From a virus: DNA of 31,819 nucleotides. Of the stretch, positions 23,800 to 31,531 are shown piece after piece (the stretch's first letter is position 1; every line of letters starts with the position of its first letter). The DNA is taken from IMG/VR virus record IMGVR_UViG_3300008469_000296, positions 1-31,819 of that record; one strand, written 5' to 3'. The notes beneath the pieces were generated by a model, which was not told the origin of the DNA, did not search any database, and saw nothing but the letters and a program-made list of their open reading frames with translations. A program made the translations under genes and the position numbers.

Positions 23800-24882
23800 T
23801 TACATTCCTAAATCTTCTGAATGATTATTATCAAAACAAGGAATTTCTTGATTCACTTCATCGAAATCACCATCTTCTGATAATTCACTATGAGCAAATC
23901 CATATTTCTTTTCTAAATACCATTTAAAATCAGTTTTAGCTAATATCGGTCCCCAGAATTCTTTATTGTATATAGTTGATTCTCTTACTTTTTTATCATC
24001 CTCAATACACGCTCTCTGATAAAAACCATTTGAAGGCTTTACAATATAACCACCTTCTAGTGCATCATTGAGCAATCCATAATAACTATTGATCCCACCA
24101 TCATATTTGATGAGAATTTTTAACTTTGTAATTTTTTCCTTTACAAAACGACCCTTGGCGGCAACCATTGTAATTATAGTACCTTCAACATCACCAGATG
24201 ATGATTTATCAGTTGCTTTTGATGTTGCTTGAACAATTGATGATGAAGCATAAAACACCCCTTGACCACCGCCAATAGTAGGAAGAGAATACATATCCAT
24301 CGACTCATATGTTGTATTGACGATAAAAATAGTGGTCGGGAATAACCCCATAAGCAATCTTGACAGTGCATTTTTCTTTTTTGCAATAGTCATATCAACC
24401 GTATCTTTTCCAGCTTCTGCATCATTTCTCGTTTTAGATGTTGTTAAGCCACCCCAAGAATCAATTACTATTAACACATTTTCTTTTTCTTTTTTAGAAA
24501 GATCTTTTAATGAACCAACACAAATTTGTTGAACTTTTTCTATTTCATTTTCTTGAATTACTAATAAATCCTCCTCTCCAGTTTTGCACCCAACAGATTC
24601 AGCAAATCCAGGAGAATATGCATATTCAGAATCAATTAATATTACTTCCATTCCTTTTTTCTGCGCACCTTTAATCACCTTTAATGCTTGATAAGATTTC
24701 GAACTAGCACTGAAACCTGCTATCATTGATATTTTATTTTTTGGAATTCCGCCATCTAACTTACCAGAATATAAAACATTTAAAGATAATGTACCAGTGT
24801 TTATGAATTCTTGATCAATATCACCAGAATATACTAAATCCTTCATAATTTTGTCTTTTCTCATTTTTGCTAATAAACTCAT
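23800..24882 (-). CDS. uvsX: UvsX, RecA-like recombinase
   Basis: UvsX forms filaments on single-stranded DNA and drives strand exchange and recombination-dependent replication. The 360 residues (T4 391) show Walker A GFSASSKSYQALKV, EVILIDSEYAYSPGFAESVG, VLIVIDSWGGLTTSK (Walker B), FIVNTTYESMD and the GGGQGVFYASSSIV region, then an acidic C-terminus (SEDGDFDEVNQE). It is 9 bases downstream of gp44. In T4 uvsX lies elsewhere, so the order differs here. Confidence 0.92.
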   Translation of the reverse strand: MSLLAKMRKDKIMKDLVYSGDIDQEFINTGTLSLNVLYSGKLDGGIPKNKISMIAGFSASSKSYQALKVIKGAQKKGMEVILIDSEYAYSPGFAESVGCKTGEEDLLVIQENEIEKVQQICVGSLKDLSKKEKENVLIVIDSWGGLTTSKTRNDAEAGKDTVDMTIAKKKNALSRLLMGLFPTTIFIVNTTYESMDMYSLPTIGGGQGVFYASSSIVQATSKATDKSSSGDVEGTIITMVAAKGRFVKEKITKLKILIKYDGGINSYYGLLNDALEGGYIVKPSNGFYQRACIEDDKKVRESTIYNKEFWGPILAKTDFKWYLEKKYGFAHSELSEDGDFDEVNQEIPCFDNNHSEDLGM

Positions 24883-24891
24883 TTCAACTCC

Positions 24892-25869
24892 TTATTTAAA
24901 TTTGATATTCGCATCTTTCATACATTCAGTAAAAAATGCCATTAAAGTTATTATTTTATTTTTAGCCTTCATTGACATATCTTGATATTTTGCTAATAAA
25001 ATTATTACTGCAGGTTGAGATTCAGGTACAATGTATTCATCTAAATGCTTCCATATATAACTATACATAATGTCAGGAACTGTTATATCATTTAGCAAAG
25101 ATCTAACTTTCATAAACTCATTTTTTCCAGTTTCTATCATAATATTTTTGCTTACATCATTTGAATTTGCTAGTTGCTCAAGAACCAACTTACCATCCAC
25201 ATGATTGTGCTGAATAAACATCACCATTTCTCTTGTAGAAGGATAGAAGTTTTTCACAACTTCTTGTACTTGCGAAGAATCAGCAGTGACATTCTCATTT
25301 TGAAGAATAAAATTAATTCTGTGATATATTTGTTTTCCTAATTCTGATTTATGATCTTGATATATCTTATCTAAATCATATATTTGTAATCTATTCAGTA
25401 AAGGATCAATTATCTTATCTGGATAATTACCAGTAAAAATAAATCTACAATTTTTAGAAAATGTTTCGAGATCACTTCTTAATGTAGCTTGAGCATTTGA
25501 TGTTAAATAATCTGACTCATCATAAACAACGATTTTAATTTTGCCCATCACTGACACTGTCGATGCAAATTGCCCAACCTTTGCTCTAATTGTATCAATA
25601 CCATTATCTTTTGAAGCATTTATCCATAACACATCAGCATCGAGAGTTTTTATAATTGCATTCGCAAGTGAAGTTTTTCCAGTTCCGGGTAAACTTCCAA
25701 ATAATCCAATGTTTGGGATTTCACCATCATTCATCCATTTATTCAGAACTTTTTTCATATCATCTGGGAACACCAAATCCTGGATATTTTGAGGTCTATA
25801 TTTTTCTGCCCAAATAAAATGTTTTTCATCAACTTTAGTCATATCACCTAACATTTGCACTTTTTCCAT
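24892..25869 (-). CDS. 44: Clamp loader large subunit (gp44-like, RFC AAA+)
   Basis: The 325-residue AAA+ ATPase (T4 gp44 319) opens with FIWAEKYRPQNIQDLVFPDD, followed by Walker A GSLPGTGKTSLANAI, VVYDESDYLT (Walker B, DExx box), and FIFTGNYPDKIIDPLLNRL, which carries sensor 1 and the arginine-finger region. With gp62 it loads the gp45 sliding clamp. It is the first gene after the promoter at 25896-25928. No gp45 clamp gene is present next to it, unlike the T4 order. Confidence 0.94.
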   Translation of the reverse strand: MEKVQMLGDMTKVDEKHFIWAEKYRPQNIQDLVFPDDMKKVLNKWMNDGEIPNIGLFGSLPGTGKTSLANAIIKTLDADVLWINASKDNGIDTIRAKVGQFASTVSVMGKIKIVVYDESDYLTSNAQATLRSDLETFSKNCRFIFTGNYPDKIIDPLLNRLQIYDLDKIYQDHKSELGKQIYHRINFILQNENVTADSSQVQEVVKNFYPSTREMVMFIQHNHVDGKLVLEQLANSNDVSKNIMIETGKNEFMKVRSLLNDITVPDIMYSYIWKHLDEYIVPESQPAVIILLAKYQDMSMKAKNKIITLMAFFTECMKDANIKFK

Positions 25870-25895
25870 TTTTATTCCTTTGTTGTTTGTAATAT

Positions 25896-25928
25896 ATTAT
25901 ATTGTATTTTACCTTAAATCTTGATTAA
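25896..25928 (-). promoter_or_regulatory. Middle-type promoter for gp44 and uvsX
   Basis: Minus-strand boxes are TTAATC, 5 bases, TTAAGG, 10 bases, TATAAT (25901-25896). An 18-base stretch covering both boxes is identical to the promoter at 31499-31531. The distal box overlaps the stop codon of the preceding gene. Confidence 0.72.
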
Positions 25929-26491
25929 AGTTCCAAAATATCCATTAAAGATTTTATTTTATTGACACTTTCATCTTTGAAGGTCACATAAAGCATAACA
26001 AATCTCAATTTTCTAATAGTGTGACCAATAATCCTTGATTTTGATAATGCTTCAATATCTTCACCACAAAAGTTCAAATAAAACCATGCAGTGTAAAATT
26101 TTATTTTTTTTGCATTGAATTCTCGAAAAACCTTTTGAACAGTCAATTCATCCATATATTTATCTTGTAAATACTTCACATCTCTTTTTATATTATTATC
26201 ATATTGTAAAATATCTTGCTTAAATTTCATCGCCTCTTTCATATCAGCATTCGCTATTTCAGAAACGAATCCTCTAAATGATGAAGGTGTCTTAGTAAAC
26301 ATGATAAACAATGATAACAAAACAAAATTCTCTTTTGTTGTGCCTTCATATTTACGATAAGGGAATACATTTTTCATTTTTTCTCTAGGAGATTCACCGT
26401 GTTTAGAACTTAACATTCGCATTTTTAATTTTTGGTCATAACATAAAAATATTCCATTTGAAATATTATATTGAGTCCAATAATTTAACAT
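25925..26491 (-). CDS. Unknown protein, candidate clamp loader small subunit (gp62)
   Basis: The 188-residue protein is the length of T4 gp62 (187) and sits directly beside gp44, though upstream of it rather than downstream as in T4. It is helical and basic, with segments such as FREFNAKKIKFYTAWFYLNFCGEDIEALSKSR, but I cannot match it confidently to gp62. The middle resembles a small-terminal helical bundle (LQDKYMDELTVQKVF). Size and position are the only real support. An unrelated replication protein is equally possible. Confidence 0.5.
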   Translation of the reverse strand: MLNYWTQYNISNGIFLCYDQKLKMRMLSSKHGESPREKMKNVFPYRKYEGTTKENFVLLSLFIMFTKTPSSFRGFVSEIANADMKEAMKFKQDILQYDNNIKRDVKYLQDKYMDELTVQKVFREFNAKKIKFYTAWFYLNFCGEDIEALSKSRIIGHTIRKLRFVMLYVTFKDESVNKIKSLMDILEL

Positions 26492-26500
26492 ACTATTCCT

Positions 26501-26902
26501 TTATTTTTTGCTAAGGAGTTTTTCTAACTCCTTGAATTTTATCATTTTATTTTCAATCTGAGAATCAGTTTCAACTTTTTTGTTGAAACTTTTCTGAGAT
26601 GTATACACTCTCTTGAAATTATTAACTGATTCTTCGAATGTGCTAATTAACATAATATTCTGTCGATCATTTTTTTCATTTTCAACCCATTCAAAACAAT
26701 ATAACAAATCATCGAGGAATCCTATTAACTGATCCTCACTTTTAAAAACTATACCAAAATTACCTTTCCCTAACAATAGAGTTAGATTTATGAGTTGAAT
26801 GTCTAAAGATTTAGACAAGTCACAAACAAAATCATCAACTTCGACGCCTCTATTAAATATACTACTGATTCCAAAATAATCCTTTGATACTTTATAGAAC
26901 AT
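26501..26902 (-). CDS. Unknown protein
   Basis: A 133-residue protein from the ATG at 26902, which overlaps the stop of the gp33-like gene as TGATG. The ribosome site AGGAG lies inside the codons for that protein's IGDW tail, so the two genes are tightly linked. The first 80 residues are mixed alpha/beta (INLTLLLGKGNFGIVFKSEDQLIGFLDDLLYC). The remainder is charged and helical. No family recognised. Confidence 0.6.
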   Translation of the reverse strand: MFYKVSKDYFGISSIFNRGVEVDDFVCDLSKSLDIQLINLTLLLGKGNFGIVFKSEDQLIGFLDDLLYCFEWVENEKNDRQNIMLISTFEESVNNFKRVYTSQKSFNKKVETDSQIENKMIKFKELEKLLSKK

Positions 26903-27240
26903 CACATCCAATCTCCTATTGATGTCTCACAAGAAACATCATCTTCAAATTTAAATTGGTTGTGAATAACCAAATCATTCTTAAAAATAGTTAAAAATTG
27001 TTTATCCTTTTTTAACTCTTCACCCACATCAATAACATCATATCCTTTTTGTTCACAAAAAGCAACTATTATCTCAGAAAGAGGGAGATCTTCAACCACA
27101 TTATTATTTTTCCAATCCATAATTTGCATAAAAATATTTTCAAAATCATATGATGTTATGATATCATCAGCTCGCTTAAAAATAAGTTTATTATTCTCGA
27201 ACTGTTCATTTGTTATTAACCCTAAATAGCTATCATTCAT
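26902..27240 (-). CDS. Candidate late-transcription coactivator (gp33-like)
   Basis: From the ATG at 27240, with GGAGG 8 bases upstream inside gp46, the protein has 112 residues, equal to T4 gp33. A central helical part (EIIVAFCEQKGYDVIDVGEELKK, then FLTIFKNDLVIHNQFK) resembles the gp33 core that grips RNA polymerase, and the C-terminus SIGDWM parallels the hydrophobic, acidic gp33 tail that binds the sliding clamp. In T4, gp33 with gp55 links the clamp to RNA polymerase for late transcription. Identity is low, so the call rests on length, pattern and tail. Confidence 0.5.
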   Translation of the reverse strand: MNDSYLGLITNEQFENNKLIFKRADDIITSYDFENIFMQIMDWKNNNVVEDLPLSEIIVAFCEQKGYDVIDVGEELKKDKQFLTIFKNDLVIHNQFKFEDDVSCETSIGDWM

Positions 27241-28993
27241 GAGAAACACCTCCTGTTATGTTTGTCATCTCAGAGAAAACATCTCTCTTAATAGAAAAGT
27301 TTCTTGAAATGATCTCATCCTTGCTTTTTATATCATTATTATGTGTTATCAGAATAACATTTTTTGTCGGAGAAAAAACTTCAAAAATAATCCGCAGTGC
27401 TTCATCCATACCTTCGACATCTAATGATGAATCCATATATTCATCAAGTATTAAAAGATTAGTGCTCACACCATTTCTTGTTTCAATTAGTTTCAAGAAA
27501 CTGAATAAAATACTGAATGTTATACGCTGTTTTTGACCATTAGAAAGACTATTAAATTCCTTAGTTTCTGATCTCGACAAAATTTGTTCTTTGAATTTTG
27601 TATCAATAATGAAATTAAACTCAGTTGCACTAAACATTTCTATAAATTCATTTATATATTTATTTAAAAGAGGCAACTGTTTTGATAAAATAAAACCTTT
27701 CAAATTATCATCACTAACAATTTTTTCGATTTTTAGATATTTTGATAAGGTATCCTTTATTATAAGTAAATCTTCCTTAATTCTTCCTAAATCTTGTTCT
27801 TGTTTATCGACTTCATCATAGTCGATTTTAGATTCTTTCCATTCTAATACATTGCTCAGTTCTTGATTATGAGTATCTATTTCTGCAATAATCTGATTTC
27901 TATTTTGTCCGATCCGTTTTGAATTGAGCAGTGCTTCTTTTAATTTGTCCCGTCTTTCTCTTGATGGTTTACTTTCCTTTTCCAATTCACCATTTTGTTT
28001 TTCTAAATGAGATAACATTTCTCGCTCATTCGCAATGTCTATACCATCCTTCACTTTTACTTCGTGTTTACAATTCTCGCATATAATAGCTTGATCATCA
28101 TTCCTTTGCGAAATCTCAATGTTCACTCTATGTTTATGCATCTGAGATTGATTTTTCTCTATCATACCATCAATCTTTGAAACATCATCATTTAATTTAT
28201 CATATTCCAATTTTAATTTTTTGAGTCTCTCAATCCCTTTATTGTATTCATCAAGCTTTACTTTTTTCGAATCAATTGTATCATTCAATGATTGTATCAT
28301 TGAATCTTTTTCATTATTAAATCTTTTATTTTGCATTTCCATTTGAAGAATATTTCTACGAGAAGATAAAATGCTAGAATTCAGCACTTCTACTTTGTAT
28401 TCAAATTCCGTTTCCTGTGTTTTGTAATGCGCTTTTTTCTCTTTAATCTTGTCTCTCATTTTCAAGAAGACAGAAGTATCAGTGATAATTTGGAATACTT
28501 CTTCTTTCTCTTTAGAGTTTAATTCCATAAAGTTTTTTGATAGACTAAGGTTCGCACCGAGTGCAATCAATTGTCTGAACACATTTTCATTTAGACCAAT
28601 GATATTCTCTTCAAGAAGCAATTGATATTCTCTCACTGTATGGCTTTGATCAATGAGTTCATATTCAATATTATTTTCAGAAACTGTACCTTTGTATATT
28701 TCAAATTTGTTTGGTTTCTGCCCTCTGATGATTTTAAAATTATCATTATTGACTTTGAATATCAAAGTCACTAAAAGATTTTTGCCATTCTTATCATTAA
28801 CAAGAGTTCCTAATTTTATTTTCCTAAATGGTTTTCCAAATAATGCAAATGTGATTGCATCTACCATTGTTGACTTACCGGATCCATTCTTTGCTGAAAT
28901 AATATCAATTCCATTTTGAAAATCATATGTTGTTTCTTTATTACCATAACTTAAAATATTTTTAAATGTTACTCTTTCGAATTCTAATCTCAT
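27233..28993 (-). CDS. 46: Recombination endonuclease subunit gp46 (Rad50/SbcC-like)
   Basis: With gp47 this ATPase processes DNA ends for recombination-dependent replication and host DNA breakdown. The 586 residues (T4 560) show Walker A ISAKNGSGKSTMVDAITFALFG, a long coiled coil (about 185-430) interrupted by the zinc-hook CENC near residue 305, the signature SLSNGQKQRITFSIL, Walker B LLILDEYMD and a D-loop SSLDVEGMDEAL. It starts right after the gp47 stop, and overlaps the next gene's start. Confidence 0.94.
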   Translation of the reverse strand: MRLEFERVTFKNILSYGNKETTYDFQNGIDIISAKNGSGKSTMVDAITFALFGKPFRKIKLGTLVNDKNGKNLLVTLIFKVNNDNFKIIRGQKPNKFEIYKGTVSENNIEYELIDQSHTVREYQLLLEENIIGLNENVFRQLIALGANLSLSKNFMELNSKEKEEVFQIITDTSVFLKMRDKIKEKKAHYKTQETEFEYKVEVLNSSILSSRRNILQMEMQNKRFNNEKDSMIQSLNDTIDSKKVKLDEYNKGIERLKKLKLEYDKLNDDVSKIDGMIEKNQSQMHKHRVNIEISQRNDDQAIICENCKHEVKVKDGIDIANEREMLSHLEKQNGELEKESKPSRERRDKLKEALLNSKRIGQNRNQIIAEIDTHNQELSNVLEWKESKIDYDEVDKQEQDLGRIKEDLLIIKDTLSKYLKIEKIVSDDNLKGFILSKQLPLLNKYINEFIEMFSATEFNFIIDTKFKEQILSRSETKEFNSLSNGQKQRITFSILFSFLKLIETRNGVSTNLLILDEYMDSSLDVEGMDEALRIIFEVFSPTKNVILITHNNDIKSKDEIISRNFSIKRDVFSEMTNITGGVSHE

Positions 28994-30109
28994 TTACGAC
29001 TCCGTTTCTATTTCTGATATTAAACTTGATGTAAGGTCCAATAAATCAGGTGCATCATTTTTTATAGTAGATATTATTAATTCAGTTGTTGAAATATTCT
29101 CATCATCATCATTTATATAATCATCGCCTATTAAATTAGATAACTCAACATTATTTGTGACAGTGAATTCACATCCTATTCTTCTCAATTCAAATATATC
29201 ACTTTCGTAATCTTTTGATTTTTCACACGCATTATTCACAAAAAACTTTAATTTATGATTCACTAGATCTTCATCGATATCATTGCCATTTTCATAATAT
29301 ACTGGATGTGAATGAAGTCCTTTTACTTCAACTCTACCATTCTCATTTTCCTCATCGTATTTGATTTTTACAAATTTGGGTGAAACATTGTTTTCAATGA
29401 ATTCAGTATCACCAAATTTATCCCAAACAAAGAAACCTCTGCTTGTTTCATAATCGCCCCAATTGAGCTGAAAAGGAGTGCCAACATATTGTATAAACCC
29501 ATTAGTTGATTTTATATGATAATGACCACTAAAAACCTTTTTTAGCTTTTTTCTTTTTTTCAAAAAATCAGATGTTAAAATAGAATTTTCATCTTTGTGA
29601 CCTTTTATCATTTCAAAATTCCTGATTTCTAAATGCCCAAATAATATTTCTACACCAATCAACTCTTGCTCTGTTAATGTGCCATCAATTATCCAGGGCA
29701 CAAAATAACAAATCTGATTGTTAATAGTGAGCTTAGTCCTTTCCTTGAAAACCTTAACATTATGTGGATACAATCGTTCAAATGTTTGCATAAGATTGAC
29801 ATCTAATTTTGAATTATAATAAATATCGTGATTTCCTAATATTGTTATCATCCTAAATTTTTTCTTAACCAATACATCAAAAAAACGATTTAATATTTTA
29901 TTAAAAATTAAGATATCCATTGATTTTCGATGATCTAAAAAATCTCCCATCTGGATAATAGTATCAATGCCATTATCCTCCATATACAAAAATAATTGTT
30001 TTTCAAAAAACATAATCTGTTCTTCAAAAGAAACACTTGAAAACCCCTTTGAGCCAAAATGTGTATCACCAACAATTACAATCTTTTCTCTATCAAAATT
30101 CAATTCCAT
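28994..30109 (-). CDS. 47: Recombination endonuclease subunit gp47 (Mre11/SbcD-like)
   Basis: The nuclease partner of gp46. Metallophosphoesterase motifs are complete: VGDTHFGSKG (I), QMGDFLDHRKS (II), ILGNHDIYYNSK (III), ILFGHLEI (IV) and FSGHYHIKS (V). The length is 371 residues against 339 in T4, with an acidic C-terminal tail (DDYINDDDENIS). The ATG adjoins the stop of the preceding small gene and follows GAAGG. Confidence 0.93.
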   Translation of the reverse strand: MELNFDREKIVIVGDTHFGSKGFSSVSFEEQIMFFEKQLFLYMEDNGIDTIIQMGDFLDHRKSMDILIFNKILNRFFDVLVKKKFRMITILGNHDIYYNSKLDVNLMQTFERLYPHNVKVFKERTKLTINNQICYFVPWIIDGTLTEQELIGVEILFGHLEIRNFEMIKGHKDENSILTSDFLKKRKKLKKVFSGHYHIKSTNGFIQYVGTPFQLNWGDYETSRGFFVWDKFGDTEFIENNVSPKFVKIKYDEENENGRVEVKGLHSHPVYYENGNDIDEDLVNHKLKFFVNNACEKSKDYESDIFELRRIGCEFTVTNNVELSNLIGDDYINDDDENISTTELIISTIKNDAPDLLDLTSSLISEIETES

Positions 30110-30328
30110 TTATGACCTTCTTTTTTTAATCTTTGTGATTTTTCGTATGCCTTTTAAATCACACAAAATTTTATCTATATTAGGTATAACCAAAGCAATC
30201 GCGATAAAGCACTCATTCAATTCACCCAATAAATTTTGCGCCTCTTCAAGTGTTGAAAATTTATCTTCTGTTATTTTAATGTTTCCTTTTTGTTGGCACT
30301 GATAAACACAATTATATCTCTCTTCCAT
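30110..30328 (-). CDS. Small unknown protein upstream of gp47
   Basis: A protein of about 72 residues. The ATG at 30328 (MEERYNCVYQCQQ) is 8 bases after AAGG, while the in-frame ATG at 30334 is only 2 bases away and less likely. It has a basic C-terminus (KITKIKKRRS) and two Cys near the N-terminus. No family recognised; the length and place between two phosphoesterase genes recall the small ORFs around 46/47 in T4. Confidence 0.6.
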   Translation of the reverse strand: MEERYNCVYQCQQKGNIKITEDKFSTLEEAQNLLGELNECFIAIALVIPNIDKILCDLKGIRKITKIKKRRS

Positions 30329-30339
30329 TTCCATATCCT

Positions 30340-31140
30340 TTATATCTTAAATTGTTTGATCATAGTATATGTATTTTCCATCGGATATCCTAGTGGGTTG
30401 ATTTTCAAATTCACTGCACCATATTGAAAATCATATGAAGTATGTGTATGACCTGCAACGTGTATTTTGCAATTAGTAGATTCAACTAATTCATATAACG
30501 GAGCATGATAAAATTTATTCGATTCATTACCAATAAATAGTGGATCCATCATTTGATCTGGTATTTTAAAGCAAGGAACATGAGAAATCAATACATCACA
30601 TTTTATCTTCTCAAGTTTTGCTTTTTCTTTGTTATAAAACTTTTGCGTATCAAAAGAGCAACTCAATGATTTCTTTTCCATAATCAAACGAGAATCATTC
30701 ATGATTCTCTTCCAATCATCAATATCAGATGGTGTTGGCAAATCATACCACATACCAGTTCCACCAAAAACAACATCGCCTATTTTAACTGTTTGCCCAT
30801 CAAGAAATGTAACACCAGCATCATAACATATTTCTTTTAATTCTATCAAACGATTTAATGAATAATATTTGTATTTATTTCTCATTGAATTTGAAATCAA
30901 ATATAAATCATGATTGCCCCAAGTAACAACAATTTCATTGTATATTTGTTTCAGTTGTTTGAATAATGATACCAGTTGAGAATTATAATGTGTCAAATCG
31001 CCAGCAATGACTAATACATCACCACCAGCTGGTTGAATCATATTGATAAATTTCTCGATTTTATCATCCAATTTTTTCCCATTGATATCACCGTTAATCC
31101 AAAAATCCAAATGCAGATCACTAATATAATCAATTTTCAT
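30340..31140 (-). CDS. Calcineurin-like metallophosphoesterase
   Basis: The 266-residue protein carries the full metal-binding set: YISDLHLDFW (I), LVIAGDLTHYN (II), VTWGNHDLYLI (III), ISHVPCFK (IV, His) and VAGHTHTSYDF (V). It lacks the gp47-type extra domain and is not obviously a second nuclease; nucleotide or phosphoprotein hydrolysis are alternatives. It lies just upstream of the 47/46 pair, separated by one small gene. Confidence 0.85.
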   Translation of the reverse strand: MKIDYISDLHLDFWINGDINGKKLDDKIEKFINMIQPAGGDVLVIAGDLTHYNSQLVSLFKQLKQIYNEIVVTWGNHDLYLISNSMRNKYKYYSLNRLIELKEICYDAGVTFLDGQTVKIGDVVFGGTGMWYDLPTPSDIDDWKRIMNDSRLIMEKKSLSCSFDTQKFYNKEKAKLEKIKCDVLISHVPCFKIPDQMMDPLFIGNESNKFYHAPLYELVESTNCKIHVAGHTHTSYDFQYGAVNLKINPLGYPMENTYTMIKQFKI

Positions 31141-31159
31141 ATTTATCCTTTATCCTTTA

Positions 31160-31372
31160 TTAACAAGCTATCATAACTGTATATTTATTAAATTCCGTTT
31201 TTTCAATAGGTGTGATTTTCATATCAATAATATTAATCACACCTTCATGATTTGTCGGGAATATATGTTTTATTTGAATTTCTAATTCTTCTAACAATGA
31301 TACATTAGAATCTATTCTTCTTTCAAATTCTATTGTATTCCAATTTTGATGTTCTTTGTAGTGTATTTCCAT
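31160..31372 (-). CDS. Small unknown protein
   Basis: A 70-residue ORF beginning MEIHYKEHQNWN after AAGGA, the first sizeable gene downstream of the promoter at 31499-31531. It looks like a compact alpha/beta protein (INIIDMKITPIEK, YTVMIAC). A 10-bp inverted repeat (31208-31217 with 31235-31244) lies within it. No family recognised. Confidence 0.6.
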   Translation of the reverse strand: MEIHYKEHQNWNTIEFERRIDSNVSLLEELEIQIKHIFPTNHEGVINIIDMKITPIEKTEFNKYTVMIAC

Positions 31373-31498
31373 TATAATTCCTTGTTTATTTCAATTCATT
31401 TAATTCTAAAAGAGCTATTAGAATTACCAATATCTGATATTCGCGCTACTTTTTATTACATTGTCATAAAAATCCTTTATAATTATTATTAAAAATAT
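31373..31498 (-). other. Leader region with three-codon minigene and hairpin
   Basis: This stretch between the promoter and the 70-residue gene holds a strong ribosome site AAAGGA followed by ATG ACA ATG TAA (31467-31456), and then a perfect 9-bp hairpin (31401-31409 with 31418-31426, 8-base loop). It has no longer ORF. The arrangement resembles a leader minigene, but function is unproven. Confidence 0.4.
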
Positions 31499-31531
31499 AT
31501 TATAGTAAATTTAACCTTAAATCTTGATTAA
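31499..31531 (-). promoter_or_regulatory. Middle-type promoter at the right end
   Basis: Minus-strand boxes are TTAATC, 5 bases, TTAAGG, 10 bases, TATAAT (31504-31499). It overlaps the 3' end of the kinase gene and would transcribe the leader minigene, the 70-residue gene, the phosphoesterase and 47/46. Confidence 0.72.

Noticed and set aside
24174-24386. Minus-strand 70-codon ORF within uvsX
   Set aside because: It is an alternative frame inside a clear UvsX sequence.
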